From JANQPA01 sp964628385 (GTDB taxonomy: Bacteria > Bacteroidota > Bacteroidia > Chitinophagales > Saprospiraceae): a stretch of DNA of 13,165 nucleotides. The stretch is taken from contig CAZVOD010000103.1 in assembly GCA_964628385.1 (NCBI GenBank), forward strand, positions 1 to 13,165. The letters are read 5' to 3'. Position numbers and translations under genes: made by a program. Shown in pieces: positions 7,470 to 13,165 of the stretch (its first letter is position 1; the number at the start of each line of letters is the position of its first letter). The notes beneath the pieces are model-generated. The model made no database searches. It saw nothing but the letters and a program-made list of their open reading frames with translations, and was not told where the DNA came from.

Positions 7470-8090
7470 TTAGCGATGTGTTTTTTTGACCGTCATCTTG
7501 AACTGGTCAAGATCATTTTTTCCAATAATTAAAAACTCAGCTTTTGCCTGTCTTTTCATTTCAACCTCGTAACCCCCCGGAATATCACCAAGGTGCTCGA
7601 GTTGCCTATCGGAGAAGCAGAGAAAATAAATGCTAGAACTTACCGAATCGTCAAAAGGGTCCTTAGTTTTCAACAGTATCCCTTCTTCCCATTCGAGCAT
7701 AGGATAATCAAAATAATAATTATCAAGTTCTTTAATCCTGGGATGGGCTTTCATTTGATATGCAATAAATTCATTGGTGGCAAGATCATGAGCTAGCTCA
7801 GGGTGCTTACTTATGTATTGATCAAGTGCTCCATTCCAGCGCTTGTATAGTTGTAAATCAGGTTTTTGCAGGATTATTTCCCATTCATTTTCCAAAACCT
7901 CAATAGTATCTGTAGAATTAGCTTTATTAGGCCTGAGCCACACCCATATAGCAACCAAAAAGGTAAAAGGAAGGGCCAGGATAGCAAGTGACACTATGGA
8001 AAGCCCACCAATCCACTTCAATAGCTGTTCTGTATATGTTTTGGAAAAAGGTCTCTTTTTTTGCTCAAAAGTTGTTTGAAATGTGGTCAA
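7470..8090 (-). CDS. Single-pass membrane protein of unknown function, apparent TTG start
   Basis: The family is not recognised. A basic N-terminal stretch is followed by one strong transmembrane helix (about residues 27-52), then WLRPNK and a soluble domain of about 150 residues, rich in Trp, Tyr and acidic residues (for example LDNYYFDYPMLEWEEGILL). The soluble part probably faces the cytoplasm or periplasm; the topology is not clear. No ATG fits the start: TAA lies in frame at 8103-8105 and the first internal Met is near residue 113, far beyond the membrane helix. TTG at 8090 is therefore the best start, unusual for this phylum. The first codons overlie a stretch like the end of the palindromic repeat (8069-8086), so the 5' end may have been altered. 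The next gene on this strand (6484-7377) may share its transcript. Confidence 0.72.
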   Translation of the reverse strand: MTTFQTTFEQKKRPFSKTYTEQLLKWIGGLSIVSLAILALPFTFLVAIWVWLRPNKANSTDTIEVLENEWEIILQKPDLQLYKRWNGALDQYISKHPELAHDLATNEFIAYQMKAHPRIKELDNYYFDYPMLEWEEGILLKTKDPFDDSVSSSIYFLCFSDRQLEHLGDIPGGYEVEMKRQAKAEFLIIGKNDLDQFKMTVKKTHR

Positions 8091-8287
8091 ATTTTCCCGA
8101 TTTTAGAGTAGTGAGAAATTAAAACCTCCCCTACTTAGTTCAATACCTAAGGATAAGCAAGTCTGATGAGCATAATATGCCGTGTTCACTTTCCCACTGA
8201 ATTTGATCAAAGAAGAAAGCAACTACTTGCAAGCTTTATTTTAACTGAGTTTTTTAATTATAGTTTTCAAATCAAAAAACTAATACT
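8091..8287. other. Intergenic stretch with no gene
   Basis: This AT-rich stretch lies between the TTG-start membrane-protein gene, which reads leftward, and the decayed plus-strand gene at 8288. I see no RNA gene and no convincing promoter match. The 10-bp palindrome TTTGATCAAA at 8202-8211 is the only distinct motif; the same 10-mer occurs at 401-410. Confidence 0.5.
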
Positions 8288-8512
8288 ATGAAAATAGTTT
8301 TTTGAATCTTGACATTTCTTTTTTTTGGGTACCATAGCGTTCGGGCAAGAAGCAACCAGTTTGCTATGTAGGCAAGCCCTGATTGTGAATGTTATACAGG
8401 CAAGGGCGTATACATATTCAAAGAAGATAACGGCAATATTATTATCAATATGGTTAGTGATGAATGTAAGTCCCGGCGGATATCCGGTCCAATGACGCTT
8501 TACAAAAGGTAA
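8288..8512 (+). pseudogene. Decayed gene for a small secreted protein (two in-frame stops)
   Basis: From the ATG at 8288 one frame reads like a small exported protein if two stops are ignored: TGA at 8303-8305 (codon 6) and TAG at 8369-8371 (codon 28). The first part (MKIVF, stop, ILTFLFFGYHSVRA) has the pattern of a signal peptide. The second (CECYTGKGVYIFKEDNGNIIINMVSDECKSRRISGPMTLYKR, described here in separate pieces: CECYTGKGVYIF, then NIIINMVSDECK, then SGPMTLYKR) is a compact Cys-containing, strand-rich domain ending at TAA (8510-8512). Both parts are in the same frame, which argues against chance. No family name is certain. I read it as a recently inactivated gene; a sequencing error at both stops is less likely. 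The chrA terminator starts 10 bases further on. Confidence 0.55.
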
Positions 8513-8522
8513 TAATCCCCCG

Positions 8523-8553
8523 AAAAGAGAGACTCCGGCTCTGGACGTCTCTC
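8523..8553 (-). terminator. Intrinsic terminator of the chrA gene
   Basis: On the minus strand GAGAGAC (8553-8547) pairs with GTCTCTC (8533-8527), extended inward by TCC with GGA past one bulged base, and four T follow (8526-8523). It starts seven bases after the chrA stop codon (8560-8562). The T-run is short but stem and position fit. Confidence 0.7.
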
Positions 8554-8559
8554 CAATTT

Positions 8560-9705
8560 TTATGAAAAAAGTGAGAAAAACCAACCCAAGCAGCCTCCAA
8601 TCACAACGATCCACAATGTGTCAAGCTTCCTTTCTTTTGGCAGAAAAAATTCGTGACCAATTGTCAATCCTAAGATGATAAATGCAGGCCAGTCAGTAAG
8701 GGTATCCCTGCTCATCTTTAAAAGTACAGCAAGCATAACGGCTACAGCGGCTATATTTACGCTGTCTAGGAAATAGGATAGGATGGTATATTTCCTTAGT
8801 TGGTTAACTAATGGATTTACCAGCCAAACGAATAAGAAAGAGGGCAAGAATATGCCAATAGTTGCAGCTATTGCTCCCTGTACACCTCCGAGCTGATAAC
8901 CGATAAAAGTAGAAGTAGAAAGTACCGGCCCGGGAGTTAGCTGGCCCACTGCGATGGCGTCAATCAATAAATCTCTGTCAATAATACCCGGCGTGACCAG
9001 CTCTCCCTCCAGGTAAGCAAACAAGACATATCCACTGCCATAAAGAATAGAGCCGACTTTTAGAAACGTCAGGAATATTTTGGTGGTACTCAATTGGCCG
9101 ATGGCTGCGGTCGTGGATTGAAATAATAAAATAAAGGGGAAAAAGGCTTTTTGTTGTTTGTCAGGATGACGCAGATAGAAGAAGCCAGCTCCCAGTATAC
9201 CCGACAAGAGTAGGGTTGTTATTTCATTCAAGCCCAGCAATGTAGCTAGCAGTGCCAGAATACCAAGAATACCAATTTCAATACTTTTCAAAGCTTTCTT
9301 TCCTAGCTTATAGATAGCAGCCGCAATGATAACCAATACAGCTGGTTTTATTCCTTCGATCACAGGATTAACCTGAGGTAACTGTCCAAACTCGGCGTAC
9401 AAAAAAGCCAGAGTAGCCGTTATCAAAGTAGCCGGAAGGATGAAGCAAATACCCGCTACAAAAAGGCCCAGGGGGCCACCACGCTCAAACCCAACGTGCA
9501 TTGTCATTTCTGTAGAATTGGGGCCGGGAATGAGGTTGGTCACACCAATCAGGTCAAGAAAGCGCTGTCGATCCAGCCATTTCCTTTTATCAATATACTC
9601 TTTTTCCATCATGGCAATATGAGCCGCCGGGCCGCCAAAGGCAATCAATCCTAATTTGAAAAAAGAACGTGCTATTTCCGGTAATCGATTATTGGATGCA
9701 GGCAT
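8560..9705 (-). CDS. chrA: Chromate transporter family protein, two-domain (ChrA/CHR)
   Basis: This is an inner-membrane transporter of the CHR superfamily; characterised members export chromate, but in organisms not facing chromate the natural substrate is uncertain. The protein is a tandem duplication. The N-terminal half has FFKLGLIAFGGPAAHIAMM near the start, then RFLDLIGVTNLIPGPNSTEM. The C-terminal half has FLKVGSILYGSGYVLFAYL and then LIDAIAVGQLTPGPVLSTST. The paired (I/L)(P/T)PGP motifs and the Gly-rich helix after each are the family hallmark, and about ten membrane segments are visible. At 381-383 residues it is a normal long-chain CHR protein. ATG at 9705 is preferred; a GTG two codons upstream (9711) is also in frame. 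No chrB-type regulator lies nearby. A terminator follows directly. Confidence 0.93.
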   Translation of the reverse strand: MPASNNRLPEIARSFFKLGLIAFGGPAAHIAMMEKEYIDKRKWLDRQRFLDLIGVTNLIPGPNSTEMTMHVGFERGGPLGLFVAGICFILPATLITATLAFLYAEFGQLPQVNPVIEGIKPAVLVIIAAAIYKLGKKALKSIEIGILGILALLATLLGLNEITTLLLSGILGAGFFYLRHPDKQQKAFFPFILLFQSTTAAIGQLSTTKIFLTFLKVGSILYGSGYVLFAYLEGELVTPGIIDRDLLIDAIAVGQLTPGPVLSTSTFIGYQLGGVQGAIAATIGIFLPSFLFVWLVNPLVNQLRKYTILSYFLDSVNIAAVAVMLAVLLKMSRDTLTDWPAFIILGLTIGHEFFLPKERKLDTLWIVVIGGCLGWFFSLFS

Positions 9706-9792
9706 ATTCACATTTTTTCAATGGTCGAATTTTTAGCTGTGCTCGTAGACAAATTAGTGCTGAATCGTTAAGGCATTGTTAATATAGGACCT

Positions 9793-9853
9793 AACTGTAA
9801 GAAAAAATTATCTACAGTTGACTAACAGAATAGTTGACCGTCAGTTGTAGTTG
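9793..9853. promoter_or_regulatory. Repeated motifs in the divergent chrA/DUF5687 intergenic region
   Basis: In the 211 bases between the two divergent genes, AACTGTA (9793-9799) and TACAGTT (9813-9819) form a 7-bp inverted repeat. AGTTG occurs four times on the same strand (9816, 9832, 9843, 9849). This is the place to expect an operator or promoters for either gene. No consensus promoter is convincing; TACTTTAG at 9880-9887 is one base from the -7 consensus TAnnTTTG but has no partner at the right distance. Confidence 0.3.
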
Positions 9854-9916
9854 AAAAGCAAAGATTTGTAGCTTTTATATACTTTAGATTCTGGAACACG
9901 CTGAAAAAACTTCACT

Positions 9917-11386
9917 ATGCTATTAACATTGCTAAATCATGAAATAAAGTCTAAGCTCAGGGCTCGCCTGCTCCAAAAGGGCATTGCCGTGACTATCATC
10001 TTAGGCTTATTTGCAGTCTACTTTCTACTGGTAGCTATTGGCCTTGGACTCATCTTGCCAAAGTTATTTGAAGAATCAGCACCAAACCTGACGCCCTTAG
10101 AGGCTATGAACCAGGTGCTGGCCTACTACCTGATATCAGATATTGCCATAAGGTTCATGCTGCAATCCTATCCACTTATGTCAATACAACCCTATTTGTT
10201 AATGCCAATTTCCAGGAATAAGCTGTATCATTTTTTGATGGTTCGATCCATTCCTGATTTTTTTAATTTATTCCCCTATTTTATCGTTATTCCCTTTCTT
10301 TTTACCGGAATTATTCCCAACGAAGGTGCAGCGGCCGCCGGGATATGGCTGGTTTTTGTATCCTGTATGATATTCTTTAATCACTACCTGGGCTTTTACC
10401 TGAAGCGCTCTTTCAATATTAAGCCACTATTGACTATTGGTCTGTTAGTTGGGCTTGCCGCTTTATATTATGTGGATCAACAGGGCTGGCTTCCCTTATC
10501 ATCAAGCTTTGGTAAAATGGTTGATGTCCTGATCACCCAACCATTGTGGTTATCGATTCCCATAGCTGCCCTGAGCGGCATATATGTTTTTATGGTCAAT
10601 CGGTTGAAAAAATATGCCTACCTGGATGCGATGGATGGAAACAGGAAAAAGGAAGTAAGTACCCAAAATTTTGAGATACTCAATCGCTTCGGTCGCATAG
10701 GAGAAATGATACAACTAGACCTGAAATTAATCTGGAGGAATAAAAGGCCAAGAACCATGACTGTAATGGCTGTTTTCTTCATCATTTATCCGCTTATTTT
10801 TGATGATAACCTGACTCAATATACCTGGTTTGTCATTTTTGTAGGCTTCTTCGTTACCGGAATGGCTATGACTAACTACGGGCAGTTCATGCTGTCTTGG
10901 GAAAGTAGCTTTTTTGATTTGCTAATGTCTAGAAAATGGTCGATCCATGACTATTATGAAGCCAAGTTTTATTTGTTTGCTGTGACAAGTGTGGCATTTT
11001 TATTGATCTCCTCTTTTTATTATTTCATTGATCCTAAGTTTCCGCTCGTATTTTTTGCCGTTGGAATTTATAATATTGGTATCAATTCATTTTTGCTGAT
11101 GTTTTTTTCCACTTATAACACAAAAAGAATTGACCTGGGAAAGCAGGCTTTTTTCAATTACGAAGGGGTGGGAGCCTCACAATTTGTAATGGTTTTACCC
11201 GTGATGGTATTGCCAATATTGGTTTACTTACCATTCGGCATTTGGGGACAACCCAACTGGGGTATAATAGCCATCGCAGGGCTTGGAGTTATTGGTATCT
11301 TACTCAGACAATACCTGATTAACCTGGTTGTCAAGCAATTTGAAAAGCGGAAGTATAAAATTATTACTGGTTTCAGGGAGCGTTAG
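9917..11386 (+). CDS. DUF5687 family membrane protein, putative ABC exporter permease
   Basis: This 489-residue integral membrane protein has roughly ten to twelve hydrophobic segments. They include about residues 22-48, 117-135, 144-158, 170-190, 208-228, 290-320, 350-375, 380-400, 425-445 and 450-475. Between them are basic cytoplasmic stretches such as YLLMPISRNKLYHFLMVR (about 94-111) and a loop with IQLDLKLIWRNKRPRTM. The start (LLNHEIKSKLRA) and the PISRNKLYHFL segment fit DUF5687, a Bacteroidota family, and the arrangement resembles ABC-2 type permeases in which one large polypeptide carries two halves. The ABC ATPase gene follows after 44 bases, so the two probably form one exporter, likely with a dimeric ATPase. 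The substrate is unknown. The ATG at 9917 is a suitable start, just before the conserved NHEIKSK segment. Confidence 0.85.
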   Translation: MLLTLLNHEIKSKLRARLLQKGIAVTIILGLFAVYFLLVAIGLGLILPKLFEESAPNLTPLEAMNQVLAYYLISDIAIRFMLQSYPLMSIQPYLLMPISRNKLYHFLMVRSIPDFFNLFPYFIVIPFLFTGIIPNEGAAAAGIWLVFVSCMIFFNHYLGFYLKRSFNIKPLLTIGLLVGLAALYYVDQQGWLPLSSSFGKMVDVLITQPLWLSIPIAALSGIYVFMVNRLKKYAYLDAMDGNRKKEVSTQNFEILNRFGRIGEMIQLDLKLIWRNKRPRTMTVMAVFFIIYPLIFDDNLTQYTWFVIFVGFFVTGMAMTNYGQFMLSWESSFFDLLMSRKWSIHDYYEAKFYLFAVTSVAFLLISSFYYFIDPKFPLVFFAVGIYNIGINSFLLMFFSTYNTKRIDLGKQAFFNYEGVGASQFVMVLPVMVLPILVYLPFGIWGQPNWGIIAIAGLGVIGILLRQYLINLVVKQFEKRKYKIITGFRER

Positions 11387-11430
11387 TAAAATGAAAAAAG
11401 ACAGTTATTTCAATCTTAAAACTTAAAAAC

Positions 11431-12129
11431 ATGATCAGCATAAATAATCTATCCAAAAAATATGGTAACACTACAGTACTTCAGGTAGAATATCTGGAAA
11501 TTGGAAAGGGAGAGCGGTTTGGTTTGGTAGGAAACAATGGAGCTGGTAAAACCACTTTATTCAGCCTACTGATGGACCTGATTCGGCCCAGTTCTGGCGA
11601 AGTACTTTCAAAGGAGGTCAATGTAGCTCATTCTGAGTCCTGGAAAAATTATACCGGAGCCTACCTCGATGACAACTTTCTGGTAGACTTTCTGCTTCCC
11701 GAAGAATACTTTGATTTTGTTGGGAAATTATATGGCATGAACAAAGCCGACATCAGTAACTTTCTTTCTCAGTATGAAAGCTTTTTCAATGACGAGGTTT
11801 TGGGAAAAAAGAAATATATCCGAGACCTATCAAAAGGGAATCAGAAAAAGGTAGGTATCGTGGGTGCTATTATGGGCAACCCTGAGATCGTTATTCTGGA
11901 TGAGCCTTTTGCCAATTTGGATCCCAGCTCTCAGCTGAAATTGCGCAGAATTATCAATGACCTTCCTGCGGAAATGACCGTCCTGGTATCGAGTCATGAT
12001 TTGACGCATGTGACGGAAGTTTGCCGCCGGATTGTAGTCCTGGAAAGAGGACAGCCCATAAAAGACATAGATACCCACAAAGATACATTGCAAGAGCTGG
12101 AAGCTTACTTCACAGCAGGAGTGGATTAG
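11431..12129 (+). CDS. ABC transporter ATP-binding protein (ABC-2 exporter type)
   Basis: This 232-residue nucleotide-binding subunit powers the DUF5687 permease encoded just upstream. Walker A is GNNGAGKTT (residues 34-42). The signature is LSKGNQKKVG (133-142), a variant of LSGGQ with Lys and Asn that is common in short ABC-2 ATPases. Walker B is IVILDEP (153-159) with catalytic E158. The D-loop is ANLDP and the switch histidine is H189 in SSHDL. The region after Walker A (GAYLDDNFLVDFLLPEEYFDF, in pieces GAYLDD and LLPEEYF) lacks the usual Q-loop glutamine, as is typical of this branch. Size is normal, with no fused domain. It is the second gene of a two-gene operon, and its stop overlaps that of the convergent 121-residue gene by four bases. 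Confidence 0.96.
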   Translation: MISINNLSKKYGNTTVLQVEYLEIGKGERFGLVGNNGAGKTTLFSLLMDLIRPSSGEVLSKEVNVAHSESWKNYTGAYLDDNFLVDFLLPEEYFDFVGKLYGMNKADISNFLSQYESFFNDEVLGKKKYIRDLSKGNQKKVGIVGAIMGNPEIVILDEPFANLDPSSQLKLRRIINDLPAEMTVLVSSHDLTHVTEVCRRIVVLERGQPIKDIDTHKDTLQELEAYFTAGVD

Positions 12130-12491
12130 TTATCTCTGGTGTTTTGATGTGGTACTTTGGAGGTTAAATATCGGCCACCGTCTATATCAAGGGCCTTTAG
12201 CCCATGCTTGTCACAAAAATTGATGAGTGCGGCTTCAGGCAATCTATCACCAGTAATACGTACAATAACAGAATCTATGGGATTTTCTTCACCAAGAGAA
12301 AATTCCATAGTATATTCCTTTGTTTCGTACAGGCCCCACGAAGGATCCCCCCAACTGATATCTGGGAAGTCATTAGAAATCCATTCGATAATAATTGCCC
12401 GATCTCCTATTTGAGGCAGCTTGATATCGTCTTCTAATTCTTCTATCGGGATAGGAGTATCCATCTTCAGTAGAAAGACATCCCAGGTCAT
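12126..12491 (-). CDS. Conserved small cytosolic protein of unknown function (possible immunity-like fold)
   Basis: This is a 121-residue soluble, acidic protein without signal peptide or membrane segment. It begins MTWDVFLLKM and carries WGDPSWG (47-53), TMEFSLGEENPIDSVIVRI and a C-terminal FCDKHGLKALDIDGGRYL. This pattern, with an opening W-D-V-x strand, a central D-P-x-W-G and a late L-D segment, recalls a widespread family of small proteins with no settled function, some found near toxin or immunity genes. The resemblance is from memory and is not proven; no toxin gene is visible beside it. The ATG at 12491 is clear. Its TAA (12128-12126) shares bases with the TAG of the ABC ATPase, so the two genes end tail to tail with no room for a separate terminator. 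Confidence 0.75.
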   Translation of the reverse strand: MTWDVFLLKMDTPIPIEELEDDIKLPQIGDRAIIIEWISNDFPDISWGDPSWGLYETKEYTMEFSLGEENPIDSVIVRITGDRLPEAALINFCDKHGLKALDIDGGRYLTSKVPHQNTRDN

Positions 12492-12518
12492 ATTTAGATT
12501 TTTGTTTGTTGTTATAGC

Positions 12519-12566
12519 TTACGGTCGTAAATTATTACAATCGGCTGTAGTAATTGTAACGCCGAT
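12519..12566. promoter_or_regulatory. Cluster of inverted repeats upstream of the 121-residue gene
   Basis: Three short dyads lie upstream of the minus-strand ATG at 12491. TTACG-GT-CGTAA is at 12519-12530. TTACAAT (12535-12541) pairs with ATTGTAA (12553-12559). ATCGGC (12540-12545) pairs with GCCGAT (12561-12566) and overlaps the second. They could be operator sites for the minus-strand gene, or a structure at the edge of repeat copy B, which starts 11 bases further on. Confidence 0.3.
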
Positions 12567-12576
12567 ATCAAATAAA

Positions 12577-12740
12577 GAAGTTGTTTAAAAATGTCGTTTC
12601 ATGTTTGCAGACAAAACATTGTGCAGCAAATACTTCAGCTTTTTTCTTTCCGTAGCTTTGGCTACGCAAAGCAAAAAGCGCTTCGCCTTGCTGCACAAGC
12701 CTTTGCCTTCAACTATAACCCCACATTCTTAATCAACTTC
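12577..12740 (+). repeat. Fold-back palindromic repeat (MITE/ERIC-like), copy B
   Basis: This 164-bp element is complete. Three paired segments share one centre at 12658.5: the ends GAAGTTG (12577) and CAACTTC (ending 12740), GTGCAGCAA (12621-12629) with TTGCTGCAC (12688-12696), and the apex GTAGC-TTTG-GCTAC (12652-12665). The two arms are about 70% complementary by eye, with mismatches concentrated between the ends and the GTGCAGCAA block. Copy A is its reverse complement 12.2 kb away, and copy C follows 300 bases on in the same orientation. No clear target duplication flanks it (AAA on the left, AAT on the right). It codes for no protein that I would accept. Confidence 0.9.
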
Positions 12741-13040
12741 AATATGAAATTTCAAATTAATATATTTTTTTCTCTTTTTTTCCCATAATTATCACAAACG
12801 AGCAACTATTTTTTAAATCTCCACTAAGGGCGAGTTCTAAGCTGCCTAAGCAGCCATCCCGGAATGATTCCCGACAAGTCTTTTGTATATTTTGATCAAC
12901 ACAACGAATGGGTAAGTGTGTCATAATGGCGCTAAATGCCTCAAAAAAAGCAGAGGTATTTGCCTATGAGCAGGAAAGTCTATCAAAAATTATAAGACTA
13001 AAAATCCCAGGATCATTATTTTTGTATTCAACTAAGTATA
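12741..13040. other. Segment between repeat copies B and C, no confirmed gene
   Basis: This 300-bp stretch holds no gene I can support. Two small hairpins stand side by side: GCTGC-CTAA-GCAGC (12841-12854) and a CGGAA/TTCC stem (12860-12873). A short plus-strand frame opens with ATG at 12908 and runs into copy C, after which it is repeat sequence. Its first 45 codons could be the start of a small gene cut by the repeat, but nothing recognisable is encoded. The left third is very AT-rich with long T-runs. Confidence 0.4.
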
Positions 13041-13165
13041 GAAGTTGTTTAAAAAAGTCGTTTCATGTTTGCAGACGAAACATTGTGCAGCAAATACTTC
13101 AGCTTTTTTTCTTTCCGTAGCTTTGGCTACGCAAAGCAAAAAGCGCTTCGCCTTGCTGCACAAGC
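13041..13165 (+). repeat. Fold-back palindromic repeat, copy C (cut by window end)
   Basis: The first 125 bases of a third copy are present in the same orientation as copy B. By eye it differs from B by two substitutions and one extra T in the T-run. It includes the GAAGTTGTTT end, GTGCAGCAA, the GTAGC-TTTG-GCTAC apex and TTGCTGCAC; the last 40 or so bases of the right arm lie beyond the window. TATA precedes the left end. Confidence 0.88.

Noticed and set aside
8267..8614. Minus-strand 115-codon frame behind chrA
   Set aside because: It overlaps the 3' end of chrA, crosses its terminator hairpin and is antisense to the better supported decayed gene at 8288-8512. No family features.
12157..12437. 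Plus-strand frames at 12157-12414 and 12204-12437
   Set aside because: They are antisense to the 121-residue minus-strand gene, which has the more convincing protein sequence and a clean ATG.
12591..12788. Open reading frame running through repeat copy B
   Set aside because: The frame lies almost entirely in the palindromic repeat, and the equivalent frame in copy A has a TAA soon after the start. Openness is therefore not conserved and the protein would be a by-product of the repeat.
186..13165. Whole window as a composite transposon bounded by the inverted repeats
   Set aside because: The interior holds polA and other chromosomal genes and no transposase. The repeats look like independently scattered non-autonomous elements.

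Overview
The window looks like the chromosome of a Bacteroidota bacterium, most likely a member of the Cytophagales. The evidence is low to moderate GC, start codons without Shine-Dalgarno sequences, and families largely confined to this phylum: a DUF3078 outer-membrane-type protein, a DUF5687 membrane protein paired with an ABC ATPase, and a Cytophagales-style DNA polymerase I. The genus assignment is an inference. No phage, conjugation, CRISPR or classical defence genes are visible, and most of the window is ordinary chromosome.

Layout, left to right. Positions 1-77 are the 3' end of a 5S rRNA gene and its terminator, so an rRNA operon ends here. Positions 186-350 hold the first copy (A) of a palindromic repeat. 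Next come an ECF sigma factor (514-1107) with a 64-residue protein just behind it, an MscS-type channel (1424-2284), a secreted DUF3078 protein (2406-3413) and full-length polA (3645-6422), which ends in a strong hairpin terminator. From 6484 to 9705 the genes are on the minus strand: an acidic YD/MORN-like repeat protein, a single-pass membrane protein that apparently starts with TTG, and a two-domain chromate-type transporter (chrA). Between the last two, on the plus strand, lies a decayed small secreted-protein gene with two in-frame stops (8288-8512). From 9917 to 12129 a DUF5687 permease and its ABC ATPase form a two-gene operon. A 121-residue cytosolic protein on the minus strand (12126-12491) meets the ATPase gene tail to tail, with the two stop codons sharing bases.

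The most unusual structure is the repeat family. Copy A (186-350, inverted), copy B (12577-12740) and copy C (13041 to the window edge) are about 165 bp each and 90-98% alike. Each is one imperfect palindrome from end to end: the outer ends, an inner GTGCAGCAA/TTGCTGCAC pair and the apical GTAGC/GCTAC pair of copy B are all centred on the same point. This is the design of a fold-back MITE or ERIC-like intergenic element. It carries no transposase, so it would depend on an enzyme encoded elsewhere. A short fragment resembling its end may also lie at the 5' end of the TTG-start gene.

Functional links are modest. The sigma factor and its small neighbour may form one regulatory unit. The DUF5687/ABC pair is probably one exporter of unknown substrate. 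The other genes look like independent units.
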